A stretch of 64,000 bases of DNA, taken from assembly GCA_026724425.1 (NCBI GenBank), contig JAIUCV010000002.1:7135001-7199000 (forward strand). The letters run 5' to 3'. Positions 25,216-36,462 of this stretch are shown here, piece after piece. Numbering within the stretch: position 1 is the first letter of the stretch; every line of letters begins with the position of its first letter. The notes under the pieces are model-generated. The model did no database searches, had not been told where the DNA came from, and saw nothing but the letters and a program-made list of their open reading frames with translations. The stretch is from Erythrophleum ivorense. Lineage: Eukaryota; Streptophyta; Magnoliopsida; Fabales; Fabaceae. Both the position numbers and the translations under genes were made by a program.

Positions 25216-27627
25216 GCTGCACAAGTTGGTTGTGTAAACTTATATAACTGTGTAGATTTACACAGGTAGGCTATGTAAATGGGTGAATTTCACATAGGTT
25301 GCACATATTTGACTAGAAAAAAAAGTCTTTGATGAAATAACATGGAATTTCAATAGAGAAAACCAAAGAGAAACCTTAGACATAGAGAAATATAGAGGAG
25401 CAAAGATGATTCAAAGGGAAAACGCTAAGAACTACTAAAGATCTGAAGCTCACATCAAAGAATCTCTTGAATCCATCAATAGTTTTTTGTTTTGCCCATT
25501 TTTCTTAATTTTTGAATTATAGTTCTATCAAACTTCATTATTATTTGTCTATTGAATTCCATCATGCGTAGTTAGATATTTTGTTTGGAATTTAGATGAA
25601 TCTTTTTATTGACTACGTTAAATTGAGAATGCTTTTGTAACTATTTTAATCGGTTTAATCTATTGCTTTTGTTCTCCTGTTGATGAATGGTTTGCCATTG
25701 TTCATCTTATGTACTATAAAATGATTAAAAAGTCAATTACAATATAGATTACCAGAGCACTAGATTTAGATGCAATTTTATAGAGATATGAATTGCATTT
25801 AAATAGCTTGCAAATAGTTGTATTTGTATGTGAAAGGTTTGTATGAGGTGCGTGATCACGAAAGTAAACACTGGCTTAATATGAGTATGATGAATTATTT
25901 TAAAAGAGAATTTCATTTTTATTAGTAAAATTGTCATTAATCAAGTTAAATTTAGTTACAATAGTTTCTTCCAAGTGATACTGAGGATGTATAGAGAAGA
26001 TTTTAAATTCCAAAATCTTTGTAATCATAATAAGCATTTATTTAGAATATCTTTTTATTTTAAAGCTGCATTTATCAATTTTAATTTAACTAAACAATTT
26101 AGATAATAAGATAAATTCATTGTTTCGCCACCACAAGACGAGCATTCAATCATATTAATCGATGATCTCACCGGTTTAGATACGCCATCTGATTGGGTTT
26201 TACAAGAGAATATTTCTCCATCCTCAATTCATAAAAATTTGATCTAATTTGTTGACAAAAAAAAAAAGGAACTGAATCATATACAAAGATCTAATATTTT
26301 TTTATTAAATTAAATTGGGAGACACAAATTTTGGACAAAAGATCTCTATCCATCGATATTTTCATTTTGTGTTTTAATTGTTAGGCATTCGACTTTACAA
26401 GCTGTAAAGTCAAATTTTTTATCAGTGTTAGATCTGATGGATAATTGTGTATAATTTCCCTAAATTCATTAAAAATGAAAAGAATTGAATGTACTTTTTG
26501 AAATGCAATTCAAAGGGAGCAATTTAGTGGTGACTTTCAAATTTAATAATAATACAGAGAATTTGAACTCTTAATTATTATGTCGTTTCAAAATTTGTAT
26601 TAAGTGTTTCATAATAATAAATAAATTTCAAAGAAAATCCAATGACTACAGAACTTTTCTCCCTTTAACGTTTTTATTTATTTTATTTTATTTTTTGGTT
26701 TTATCATAAGTGTTTTAATATCTTTTGAGTATTGGACTAATTTTGGTCGGCATATTTGGGCTATTATTCTCTTGAATGTTTTTCTGCTGCTCAAACTTTT
26801 GACATTACATAAAATCCGCTGAACTCGAGCTTCTAGGAACAAATGAGTAGGGAATAAAAAAATTTCAACAAAATGAATTATACATTTTTAAAATTTAGAA
26901 AACAAATATCGCACATGATTTCCCAAATAACATTTTTCCTTTCCAATAAATTAATTAATGAATTGGCTTAACACTAAAAAAAAAACAAGTGCAATCTACT
27001 AATAACATGAAATCTCAACAACATGACCTTTTTTATCCTTTCTCGTGATAATCGATGGAGCGAGAACTTTATGTTTGTTAAATGTCCTGTTGACTTCTAA
27101 TCAACGTCCCTTATTTTTTTTACATAACTTAAGATTTGTGTTTTGTGAATTTCCAAACCAAATGTGTGTGGGAAACTAGTTATAAACAAGGAATACTATC
27201 AATACATTTATTTTGTTTCATTTTATTTTATATTCATAAAATTGTTTCCCTAAATTTTTATAAGAAGTTCAAGAATAATCTTGATTTATATTAAAATTTT
27301 CATTTCGTTCTAGTTATACTAAAGCAAATGCAAAATTTAAGTAAACATTTTTTAACCTTTATTTTAAGGTTATATAATATATAAAATATGTAAATAATTT
27401 TTTAAGCAGAAATTTAACATAGCATTATATTTTTATATATAATTTTTATGAAAAAAATTTGATAACAAGTAAAACACACACACACACACACACAATTTTT
27501 CAAAACAAATAATATATATAACTACTTATTTGAACTGTAACAAAGTTTGTTTTTTAAGTTTTTGTTGTCAATTCAATTATAATAGAACCTCAAAGGGTTA
27601 TCTAAGTTTGTATATGCAATTCAATTA

Positions 27628-28355
27628 TAATCAATGTTTTTAAAACTAAGCTAATTATTGAACTAGTGATATTATTAATTTACAATTCATTAGTTCAATT
27701 ATAGTTGAATTATGATCTAACTGGTGATAATTATATATATATATATATATATATATTATTTTATATGTTAAAAAATTTAAGATAATAAATAATAACGAGC
27801 AAATATTAATAAATATTACAATATGTTATAACTAATTATACATAAAAATAAATCAAACATAATATAATTTTAATTCTTAATTTGCTTAAAACATAATTTT
27901 AATAAAAATTATATGAATTTTATTTTTGTTTCTCATGTATTATATTAAAATTTTGCAATTATTGACAATATCATGATGATGGTTTAGTGAAAAAGATATT
28001 ATTTATCATTGCTAATGGTGAAGGGTTCGAATCAGTTGATAATTATTTTATTTTGCTAAAATAAACCTAGAACAAAAGTTATATATTAAATATTACATAT
28101 TATAACTGAAAGTGTTTTTTAATTTAATGGAGGAGCCATGCCAACTATGTTGAAAGAACTAAGGTTCAAGTCGCAACGTTGTAAATTTTGCTAAATAATA
28201 TATCAAAAAGCTTAGATTAGTTTAATTAGTGACCTGATCGGTTTTCTTAATTCTAATTAGTTTTTGATTGATTTTAAGTCAAATTGGTTCTAAGGGCAAA
28301 TTGGATCGAACTAGAGACTAGTTGTCCAGTCCAATTTTTAAAATAGTGATTATAA
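27628..28355. mobile_element. decayed element with loosely matching inverted ends
   Basis: The left end reads TTTTTAAAACTAAGCTAATT with TTGAACTAGTGAT downstream. The reverse complement of the right end reads TTTTAAAAATTGGACTGGAC with an ACTAGT word downstream. The interior contains a (TA)n run at 27,733-27,756 and two GGTTC[GA]A-type words (near 28,025 and 28,160). This resembles a common plant element rich in GGTT/AACC words; ends and class are uncertain. Confidence 0.3.
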
Positions 28356-30911
28356 TAGAGCAATCCCATTTCTAATACGTATTATTTTGTCCTTTTACCA
28401 TGTTTGGTACCTTAGCATTTCTTTACTTAGGTTTAGTTTCATTTAAAATCTAAGAGAACTTATCTTTGAAAATTTGTGTCCTATCTTCATTGTTTACTCA
28501 TAAAACTGAGACCGTAAAAGTTAGCCAATCCCTCTTTATTTATTTATTAAGTATTCTAGACTGCTTAATGGACAAAATTTTGGTTAAAAACCTTGCAACA
28601 ATATTAGTATTTAAATAAAACGAAAGACATAAGCACACTTAACGAAGAAGATGTTAATTTTTGTTAATAAACGCCACGCAACATTAATTCCACCTTTTAA
28701 AATTATAATAGATGTAGTGTTAAAGAGTTCAACTCTTATTCTTTCTTTTCCTACTTTCAAATTTTCAGTTTCAACATAATTTGACAATTTAAAGGAACCT
28801 GTGATTAATATTGAAAAAATATATTTTTAAAAAATATGGACTGATTGGATTCAAGGAGTATAAATATTTTATTTTTATAATACTAAAAGGTTTAGTATTA
28901 TTTTTATTTTAACAAACAAGCAATTCTTATTTAAAATTTAAAATCCAACTCAACCACGATTTAAAATTAAAATATTATAATTTATATCAAATAATAATAA
29001 TAAATATTCAATACTACATAAGTATCAAAAATTAATTTTCAACAAGCAACATAGAGAATCTCATCATTATAATTATTACGTTGGAAAGTGGCAAACCAAT
29101 ATATAATGAATTTATCACCAAAAACCAACATATTACTATCACCCAATAAAATGATGTTAATCAAGGCTTGGTGCACTCTGCCGTTATGAATTTGCTTTCT
29201 TTTGCTTAAGAAGAAAAAGCTTAAAATTTGATTAATAAATTATGCAATGTACTGTTGCACCCATGCTGCAGTGCATAAGAGGCCGAACTAATTAATTGAT
29301 AATTGTGATAGAAAACTTTTGGCAAATGCTAAAGCCACAATTATTTATTGAAAAAAAAAAACAGTAGTGTAAAAATTTTGAAGAAAGAAGTATATAAGAA
29401 GTAAGAACCAATGGCGGAGACTGCTACTCTTAAACCTTTAAAAATTGTATTATGTAATTTTTTTGTTAATTATCTATCTTTATGATCATTATTTCGTTGC
29501 ACACGTTAATAAAGAAAGATACGTGTAGAGTTACAGGTGACCACCCTAGAATGTAGACGAATTTGTTTGGATGAGTTGGTGGAAAAAAACCCAAATTATT
29601 TGGCGCGTCCAAGACAACAATGTAAACTTGCATTCCTTACAAGTTGAGTTGCCCAGGTGGTTCACTGAATCGCCAGCAACTTCAATTCAAGCAGCAAATA
29701 ATTCAATTTTAAAACTTCCTTCGTGTGACTGGAATCTACATTGTGTTTTCTACGAAACCAGGTCTTTCTTTCATCATTTATTCAGAATGTTGAATCTCTT
29801 GGCATTAGACGGGGACTGAAAATTACGTGCAAATTAATAACAAGAGGATTCAACTTTTCTAATATTTTGACTAATTTTCAATAACTTGTTAAATTGCTTG
29901 AAAATTTTTAATTCATTGAATTTGCTTATTAAATAAAAGCATATAAAACAATTACTTTCTGCCAAGAAGTAAGAAACACATTATTTCGTTACGTGCAATG
30001 AAATATTTTTGTTGGTTTCTTCGTTGTGAAATGGCTAATATGTAAAAATATGTATGCCGTTTGTCAGCTTATAATAATAGCAAAGGAGGAGGTCGAACGA
30101 AAACAAAAGGTGAGAAAACATGGACCAGAAAAGGGGTTAACTAAAGCTTGCGTGTACCAAGTTGAACTAAGAAGTAGAAGCATATGAAGTAAATCCAACC
30201 ATTTATTTCTCGGAGAAATCGCATAGAATCCACCTGGAAGTTGATTGCACAAGATATATAGCGACAAATTCCCATCTGTTTCCCACAAATAAAAAATGTT
30301 GAAAACTAATCAATGCATCCAATCCCAATGGATTGGAAATTTTCTTGTGGCCCCCCCACCCTTCCCCCGGCGGGACTTCCAAAAGTCAATACCCAAAATC
30401 CAACATTCCACCAATCCCCGGATATCCAACAACCCCGCCCTCACTTTCATTTACCCTAACTTTGCATACAGTTGTTTACTTCTTCTTCCATAAATATATA
30501 ATAAAATTTTAAAATCATATTAATATTAAACTATAATGTGTAATAAAAACTATAGACTAATTATATTTTTGTTTTAAAAAAATATAATAACAAAGATATA
30601 AAAACCGTCACTAAAAATATCCCCTCCTTTTCATTCTCAAGTTAAAATCTTTATCATATATCTTCCCCTCCCCAAGCTCAACCAAAAGCATATGTTATGT
30701 TACTTTTAACGCCCAGCCCTTTGTTTTTGCTTTGCTTTCCAGTAACAACCCCATCATTACCGTTCTAAATTCTCCAAGTAAACCATCACAAAAGAGGAAA
30801 ACAAGAGGGGAAGAGCAATCAGTACTTCGTATCGTACGGTATCATGAATTGGAATTGGATGAAAATTCGTTGCTTGCTATAGCTGCAAGCACCTCAACCT
30901 GATGATCAGCT
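28356..30911. other. intergenic DNA and promoter region of ATL gene B
   Basis: An 82-codon frame starting with ATG at 29,571 is balanced in composition but unrecognised. The stretch 30,340-30,440 is C-rich. The last 200 bp before 30,912 are the presumed promoter and leader of ATL gene B; I see no convincing TATA box there. Confidence 0.45.
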
Positions 30912-32054
30912 ATGACAATCCAGAGGGACACTCGTGCTCCTACCATTCTCGCCCTCTGCAATTTTGATCATGATCATGGCCTCAGTTGGCTTGCCCTGTT
31001 TCTACTTGTACTACCGGCCACCGCACAGCTGCCGCTACCGCCTCCGCCCCCGCCCACGGACCCATTTTCCAGGCTTAGGTTCGACAAGAACATGGCCATC
31101 ATCATGGTCATCTTGGTGCTCGTGTTCTTCATATTGGGCTTTCTTTCCATCTACACTCGCCAATGTGCAGAGCGACGAGTCAGAGGAAGACTCGACCTCG
31201 CACTCCCAATCGGCATCAGCGGCCGGCGATCGCGTGGTCTGAACCCGGAGATCATCGACACCTTTCCCACTTTCGTGTACTCCACGGTGAAAGGGCTTAA
31301 GATAGGGAGGAGCACACTGGAATGCGCCGTCTGCTTGAACGAGTTCCAAGACGATGAAACTCTGCGTTTGATCCCCAAATGCAGCCATGTGTTTCATCCT
31401 GATTGTATCGATCTTTGGCTGTCTTCTCATTCCACCTGCCCCCTTTGCCGGGCCAACCTTATTCCAAAACCCGGTGATACCTCCTTCGTCGCCATTCAGA
31501 TCCCCAATCCAGATGTCGATTCCCCACAACCCGATCCTAGAACAGATTCCTATGACGGCCCCCATGACAGTAGTAACACGCTGGCGCCGGAGTCTCCGAA
31601 TCTGAGCCGAAATCAGACAACGAATCAGAACCGTACACCTGGGTCAAGGTTAACAGGGTTTCGAGTGGCTGGCTTATTTCCACGTTCTCATTCAACGGGT
31701 CACTCCTTGCAGGTTGAACCCGGCGAGAATTGGGAAAGGTTTACTCTGAGATTACCGGAGGAGGCACGAAAGCAGTTACTAAACCGTACAAATAGTTGCT
31801 TACCGTTTACAAGAGAGAGCAGTGAGAGAAGGGGTTACAGGGCAAGAAGCCTCGGAAGTGGACGTGGCAGGAACTATTTGCAGTACGAGCGGTTCGGCGG
31901 CGAGGGACGGCCGGAGCGTTGGGGCTTCACGGTGAGGCCGCCGTTTTTGAGCAGGACTGGTTCGAACAAGGCACCGGTGGGTCCATCGGGGGTGGCTATG
32001 GACGACGTCGGTGAACGATCTTCTGATCCGTTGTGCCCGGGGAACAAATATTAG
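30912..32054 (+). CDS. ATL6/ATL31-like RING-H2 E3 ubiquitin ligase, copy B
   Basis: A single-exon gene of 380 aa starting at the first ATG in frame (MTIQRDTR). A hydrophobic N-terminal segment (about 24-39, ending PATAQ) is followed by a proline run (41-48) and a transmembrane helix (about 61-82). The GLD motif of the family reads GLN here (109-111). The RING-H2 zinc ligands are C138, C141, C157, H159, H162, C165, C176 and C179 with canonical ATL spacing. The C-terminal FPRSHSTGHSLQVEPGENW block and the RRGYRARSLGSGRGRNYLQ-type tail are shared with copy A and with ATL6/31 proteins. Predicted role: membrane-anchored E3 ligase passing ubiquitin from an E2 to client proteins. Compared with copy A it has four extra residues (LKIG) before the RING and a longer C-terminal tail. 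No damage is visible, so both paralogues look functional. Confidence 0.95.
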   Translation: MTIQRDTRAPTILALCNFDHDHGLSWLALFLLVLPATAQLPLPPPPPPTDPFSRLRFDKNMAIIMVILVLVFFILGFLSIYTRQCAERRVRGRLDLALPIGISGRRSRGLNPEIIDTFPTFVYSTVKGLKIGRSTLECAVCLNEFQDDETLRLIPKCSHVFHPDCIDLWLSSHSTCPLCRANLIPKPGDTSFVAIQIPNPDVDSPQPDPRTDSYDGPHDSSNTLAPESPNLSRNQTTNQNRTPGSRLTGFRVAGLFPRSHSTGHSLQVEPGENWERFTLRLPEEARKQLLNRTNSCLPFTRESSERRGYRARSLGSGRGRNYLQYERFGGEGRPERWGFTVRPPFLSRTGSNKAPVGPSGVAMDDVGERSSDPLCPGNKY

Positions 32055-34560
32055 ATGGTAGGATAGGTAGCTTAGTTTTTCACACTGGATTAAGGTTTCG
32101 TGTTCATAGCATTGCAACATATCTTTTTTGAAAATTTCTTCTATATATTTATATTTGTTTTTAATTAATTTCAGATTTCAGATTTCATTTTTGGAAAATG
32201 GAATCGAAAGGAATTGGAGGTGGGATTTGAGAATTCCAGAAGACAGACACATGATTTTGTAAAATATAAAATTATAAGTTCCTGCCAATTTTCATTATAT
32301 TTATCTTCCACCTGATAAATGACAAAGTTTTGTCCTTACCAACAAAATTGATGATAAACAGTTTGATTAGAATAAATCTTATTCCGTTTTTTCAGAGAGT
32401 ATAGATTTTCTGCATTTACCTTCTTTGCACCATAGTGAATTTATGAGAGAGACAGAGAAAAAAACAGAAAAGAAAAGAAGAAACACGTCATGTTTGGTTG
32501 GCCAAAAGAATTGGAAAGATCAATAACTATTATTATTATTATTATTATTATTATTTAATAATATTTATTTTTATTAATTTTTAGATAATAATGCAATAAT
32601 TATTTTTTAACTTTTTTTTTCTTTCTTCGTATTTAACAATTTTATATATCAAATGTCACTTTAGGAAGAGGCCAAGAGTTTATATATCAAATTCTATTGG
32701 CAACGCCCCTTCTTTTTATTGTTGCAGTCGGTTCCAAATGTGATCTGAACAGTTGTAGCATTTAAAATGAGTATGGGCTATCGTCGCCACACCAAAAAAG
32801 TAGAGTTTAAAAAATACGTGTATGTAAACACCCAAGAAGGCCATCGAATAGAATGACTCAGCCTCTCTATTATGGTCTGTACTCAAATGAAAAATAAGAT
32901 GAAAAAAATTATGTATAATATTTATTATATTTTTATAATTAGTATTTAATAATATGTCTTTTTTATTATTTTTAAAGTAAAAACATAAAAATTATTTCAC
33001 ACTTATAAAAAAAAATTTCTTTTCTTTTCATTTTCATTTTTGTGGCTTAGACTGAATCACGTAATAATTTGATTTCAATTCAGTCTTGAATTTAAAATGA
33101 GGAGATAATCTTTGAATTGTTGGAAATAGACAATACGTGAAAAATGTGTAACGAAGTGCTTATTTTAGTATAGTTAAAAGAATCGATTAATCGCACAAAT
33201 GATTAATGAGTTGTTAAGTATAAAGAAAAACATAAAAATGATGATGATTGCTTGTAATTATTTCAAAAGGAAAAGGATAAAAAAGAAAAGTTGATGGAAA
33301 ACCACATGAATATCAGGACTCATCAAAGGATGGGTCATACCACAACCTTTACCTTTCGGTCAAAGATGATAACCAGCATGACTGTCTCTCTAGGGTAGGG
33401 ATTGCCATACGCTAACCGTGATTGTGTGAAAGTTGAAGAATAAAATGTATATATATTTTAATTTAAAATAGACACAACCAACGCCTTCTTCCTTGATCTC
33501 CTATATATCGGCTTCTCCCCTGTTTTCAATCACGACTCTCGTAGTTTCATCGCAAACCTACTTCCTCTTCTTCTTCTTCTTCTTCTTCTTCTTCTAAATA
33601 ACAATTATGGATCCAAAAAGAGGACTTTGCCATCTCTCACAGTCGAAGACTATGGAGGAAGCGTACGTATGCAGCAGCAGGAAGATAACTTGAGATGCAT
33701 TATACTAGAAAAAAAGGGGTAAATGAATTTTATCTAGCTTGCCAGAAATCAATTTGTTTCTTTTAAACCGTCTCATTCTATATCATATGTACTGTCATTT
33801 CTTAATCACTGTTTTTTACATTCAAAATTTTGCCCCAAAAGAAAAATCACGTAAATATTAAAATATTAAATTTATTAAATATTCGATTAAGTTATTTTTT
33901 GAAACATTTCTCTAATGTTCTACAATTATTATTACTAGAATGAAATTCATCATTTTAATATTCACTTAATAGTGTCCATTAAAATTAAGATTGATAACTA
34001 TCATGACAACCACATGTACAGTAGCAGGAAGATAACTAGATGCATTACACTATTTAAAAAAAAAAAAAAAAAGTTGCACAAACAACATTTAATTTTATTT
34101 TTTTTAAAAGAACACTACTCACTCACGGATATTAGTTAATCTCTGTTGAACTGTCAATTGGATACAATGTATTTTGTCACATGATTTAGCTGCAATTTCG
34201 TTTCACAAGTTCAGATGTTACATTTATCAATTTTTTTAATCGACATAACATTTCTTCGTGTTTTTCTTATTGACATAATTATGTTCGTCAATGACTCTCG
34301 CCGGATAGGTTAAATTTTCTTTCCCTATTTGTTTGTGGCAATAGCTTGTAAATTTGTAATGTTTGTTTCCCTACTTTTTTGGGGACTGAAAAATATAATA
34401 CATAAAGGCCCAACAAAGAGGCAAAGTCCGAGGCCCAGCCCAAGCTCTAGTAAACAAGAATGAGAATGCAGTTTTTGTCTCTCTTACCCGAATTCTGCCA
34501 TAGCCATGAACCTCGATTGTGATTGAGCCATTTCCCCAACAAACTATCTATTCTCCTTTT
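32055..34560. other. intergenic DNA with no firmly supported gene
   Basis: It contains the 3' flank of ATL gene B, an (ATT)n run at about 32,527-32,556 and long AT-rich tracts. A candidate small transcription unit at 33,502-33,693 is listed separately. A 40-bp word from that unit (AGCAGGAAGATAACT onward to GATGCATTA) recurs near 34,023, each time followed by an A-run. Confidence 0.45.
33502..33693 (+). other. candidate small gene: TATA box, (TTC)n leader and 28-codon frame
   Basis: TATATATC at 33,502-33,509 is followed about 55 bp later by a pyrimidine-rich (TTC)n leader (33,566-33,596), a common feature of plant 5' UTRs, and then an ATG at 33,607. The frame ends at TGA (33,691-33,693) after 28 residues beginning MDPKRGLCHLSQSKTMEE. 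I do not recognise the peptide. It could be the first exon of a lost gene or chance. Confidence 0.2.
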
Positions 34561-34827
34561 TCATTTGAGCCCATTGCATGCACCCATTACTTCTTTACAA
34601 TCTGACTTGAGAATTAACTGCGTTAAATTCAGATTAGTGGCTAAAATATGAGCTTCCAACAAAGCCGGAGCTTCAGCTTCCCTGTATTTGCTGCAATCGT
34701 AAGCACAGTAGCTACCAATGTGATCCATAGCCACCACAGCCCTCTCGTTGAACGCAGCATCTGTGATGAAACCTTGCATTGTAAAATCACGTGTGCACCC
34801 ACCCATTTTCTTTGCTTCTTGTCGCAC
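34561..34827 (-). pseudogene. orphan RNase H-like fragment from a non-LTR retroelement
   Basis: An 88-codon open frame contains DAAFNERAVVAM, then EAEAPALLEAHILATNLNL and QLILKSDCKEVM. This is the pattern of the plant reverse transcriptase-like RNase H domain (RVT_3), with the alanine/leucine-rich helix followed by the strand carrying a conserved acidic residue (here SDCKEV). The catalytic N-terminal acidic residue would be the D of DAAF. Upstream reverse transcriptase and the downstream end of the domain are missing, so it cannot act alone. It is most likely a fragment of a LINE; it is separate from the element at 49.6-53.6 kb. Confidence 0.65.
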
Positions 34828-36333
34828 TGCCTTCCAGATTCAAATTTTAGACATAAGATTAATATCTCTTTGTTAAACGTGATTCGGCATTAATTTATCC
34901 CCTCGATGATGAGATGAGAACAGTCAGTCAAAACACGTGGAATGTGTTGAGATAACGAGCTAATTAATTAGCAAATCATTTGATTTTCTTTTAGTAAATC
35001 TCGGTGTGGCAGAGGTCTAAATTTTTTGTTTTTTTTAAAGCTAACATCATTAGGATTTCTGCAATTATTACAGGAAGATTTTAATCCAGTAAGTGCACAT
35101 GCATGAATGTTTATTTTAAATTGAAAGTGTAGTGTTTCTAGAGAATAAAAATGATTGGGGAACCCAGCGCATAGTCATAATGATGAACGCACTAGGTTGT
35201 TTTCAGAGCGCCGCTAATTTGGGATCAGGTATCACATAAAGTTGTGGATAATATTTAGCGAGCTGCAGCCAAGAGACATCCCAGTGACGGAACACTATTC
35301 ACACAGTTATCAATTTATTAAGTGACGGCTAATGACTGATTCAAATTCAATGACGAGGAGTGCTGGCCTGCTCGTTCGACCAGACCCTCCGCATACTGAA
35401 AACTGCACGACACGCAACGAATGATATCTTGTCCTACCAGTACTCAAAAGTCATAAACATTGACAAATTTTTTTTCAATATTTCATTTTTTTATGACTTT
35501 TTTAAGCGCTGGAGTTTCTTACTGCCATGGTAACCCAATTTGCATGCCTAATAAATCTTTTGGCTAATATTTTGGAAAATCATAAAATACATTAATTGAT
35601 AGACGTACATTGCAACTAATTAACCATGTTTTAATTAATGCAAATGGGCTTATAATCTTCTGTGTAAATTATATAAATTTGTTTTGAATTTTTCTGAAAT
35701 TATAGAGATAATTTATATTTTTAAAATACACATGCATTTTTCTTTAAACAAAAAATTAATCTATATTTTAGTCTAGTTTTAATTTCCTTAATTAAAATGT
35801 CCTCCATTTAAAATTTTTTTAATTACGAAAATGTATTTAAGTTAAATAGAAGATATTTTAGTTAAAAAATTTTAAATTAGACTATAAATTTTAAATTGAA
35901 AAAAAATATAGAGTAATTTTTTATTTTAAAAAAGAACTATACATATTTTGCAAAATAAAATAGAAATTTATATAAATTTAACAAAATTTAGAGGATGTTA
36001 GTATAATTTATTCTATTTTTTTTTTTATCTTGGACAATATCAGTACCAACAAACAGGATTTTGGACGTTTAAACTATTTAAGACAGATATTTGGATCAGC
36101 AGAAATTACTTCGAATAAATGAAAAAAGAAAAAAAGAAAGAGTAAAAGATGTGAGACTCATATATGGGGCGTATATAATTCAGGGTAGTTATCCGTTAGG
36201 TCGCCTTATATATTATTTCTATCCCATTTTTGTGCTTGCATATAATCTAGGCCACACATGCACCCTGTATCCCACGCTCATCAACTCTGGATCTCAAACG
36301 GAGTGGTACGTCAATCTAGAGTTGTTTTGTTAT
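34828..36333. other. intergenic DNA upstream of the oxygenase gene
   Basis: No gene is supported. The segment 35,160-35,420 is less AT-rich and may hold distal promoter sequence of the oxygenase gene. The rest is AT-rich with short inverted repeats near 35,690-35,960. Confidence 0.4.
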
Positions 36334-36340
36334 TATATAA
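36334..36340 (+). promoter_or_regulatory. TATA box of the oxygenase gene
   Basis: TATATAA followed by AGCCCC lies 129 bp upstream of the ATG at 36,463. A start site near 36,365 would give a 5' UTR of about 100 nt. Confidence 0.6.
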
Positions 36341-36462
36341 AGCCCCACTCTCATTGAGAACTCAGCATACCAAAGTCACAGAGTTGTAGTAGCACCTAGC
36401 GAGTTACACTCTACTTAGTATTTATCCAAACCCAGAAAGAGAATCCTCAGAACAAAGGAAGG

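Larger units (their letters stand above)
21481..27627. other. AT-rich intergenic DNA with degenerate retroelement-like text
   Basis: No polymerase, integrase or host gene frame is visible on either strand. The text around 25,200-25,700 has the low-complexity style of plant LTR or untranslated-leader remnants. A hairpin, an 82-bp degenerate tandem repeat and a 133-bp tandem repeat are listed separately. A (CA)n run lies near 27,475-27,493. Confidence 0.45.

Noticed and set aside
21250..26200. LTR retrotransposon body
   Set aside because: The text style suggests leader or LTR DNA, but there are no gag-pol frames, no paired LTRs and no primer-binding site that I can support.
27960..28060. tRNA- or SINE-like signal (TGGTTTAGTGA and GGTTCGAATC)
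   Set aside because: The words resemble A and B boxes, but no cloverleaf can be drawn and the body of a SINE is absent. They fit better as part of a decayed element.
31035..31565. Minus-strand frame of 176 residues opposite ATL gene B
   Set aside because: It lies inside the ATL coding sequence in antisense and has no recognisable domain.
34561..34827. Joining the RNase H fragment with the LINE at 49.6-53.6 kb as one element
   Set aside because: They are 15 kb apart with intact genes between them, and the LINE has its own RNase H remnant.
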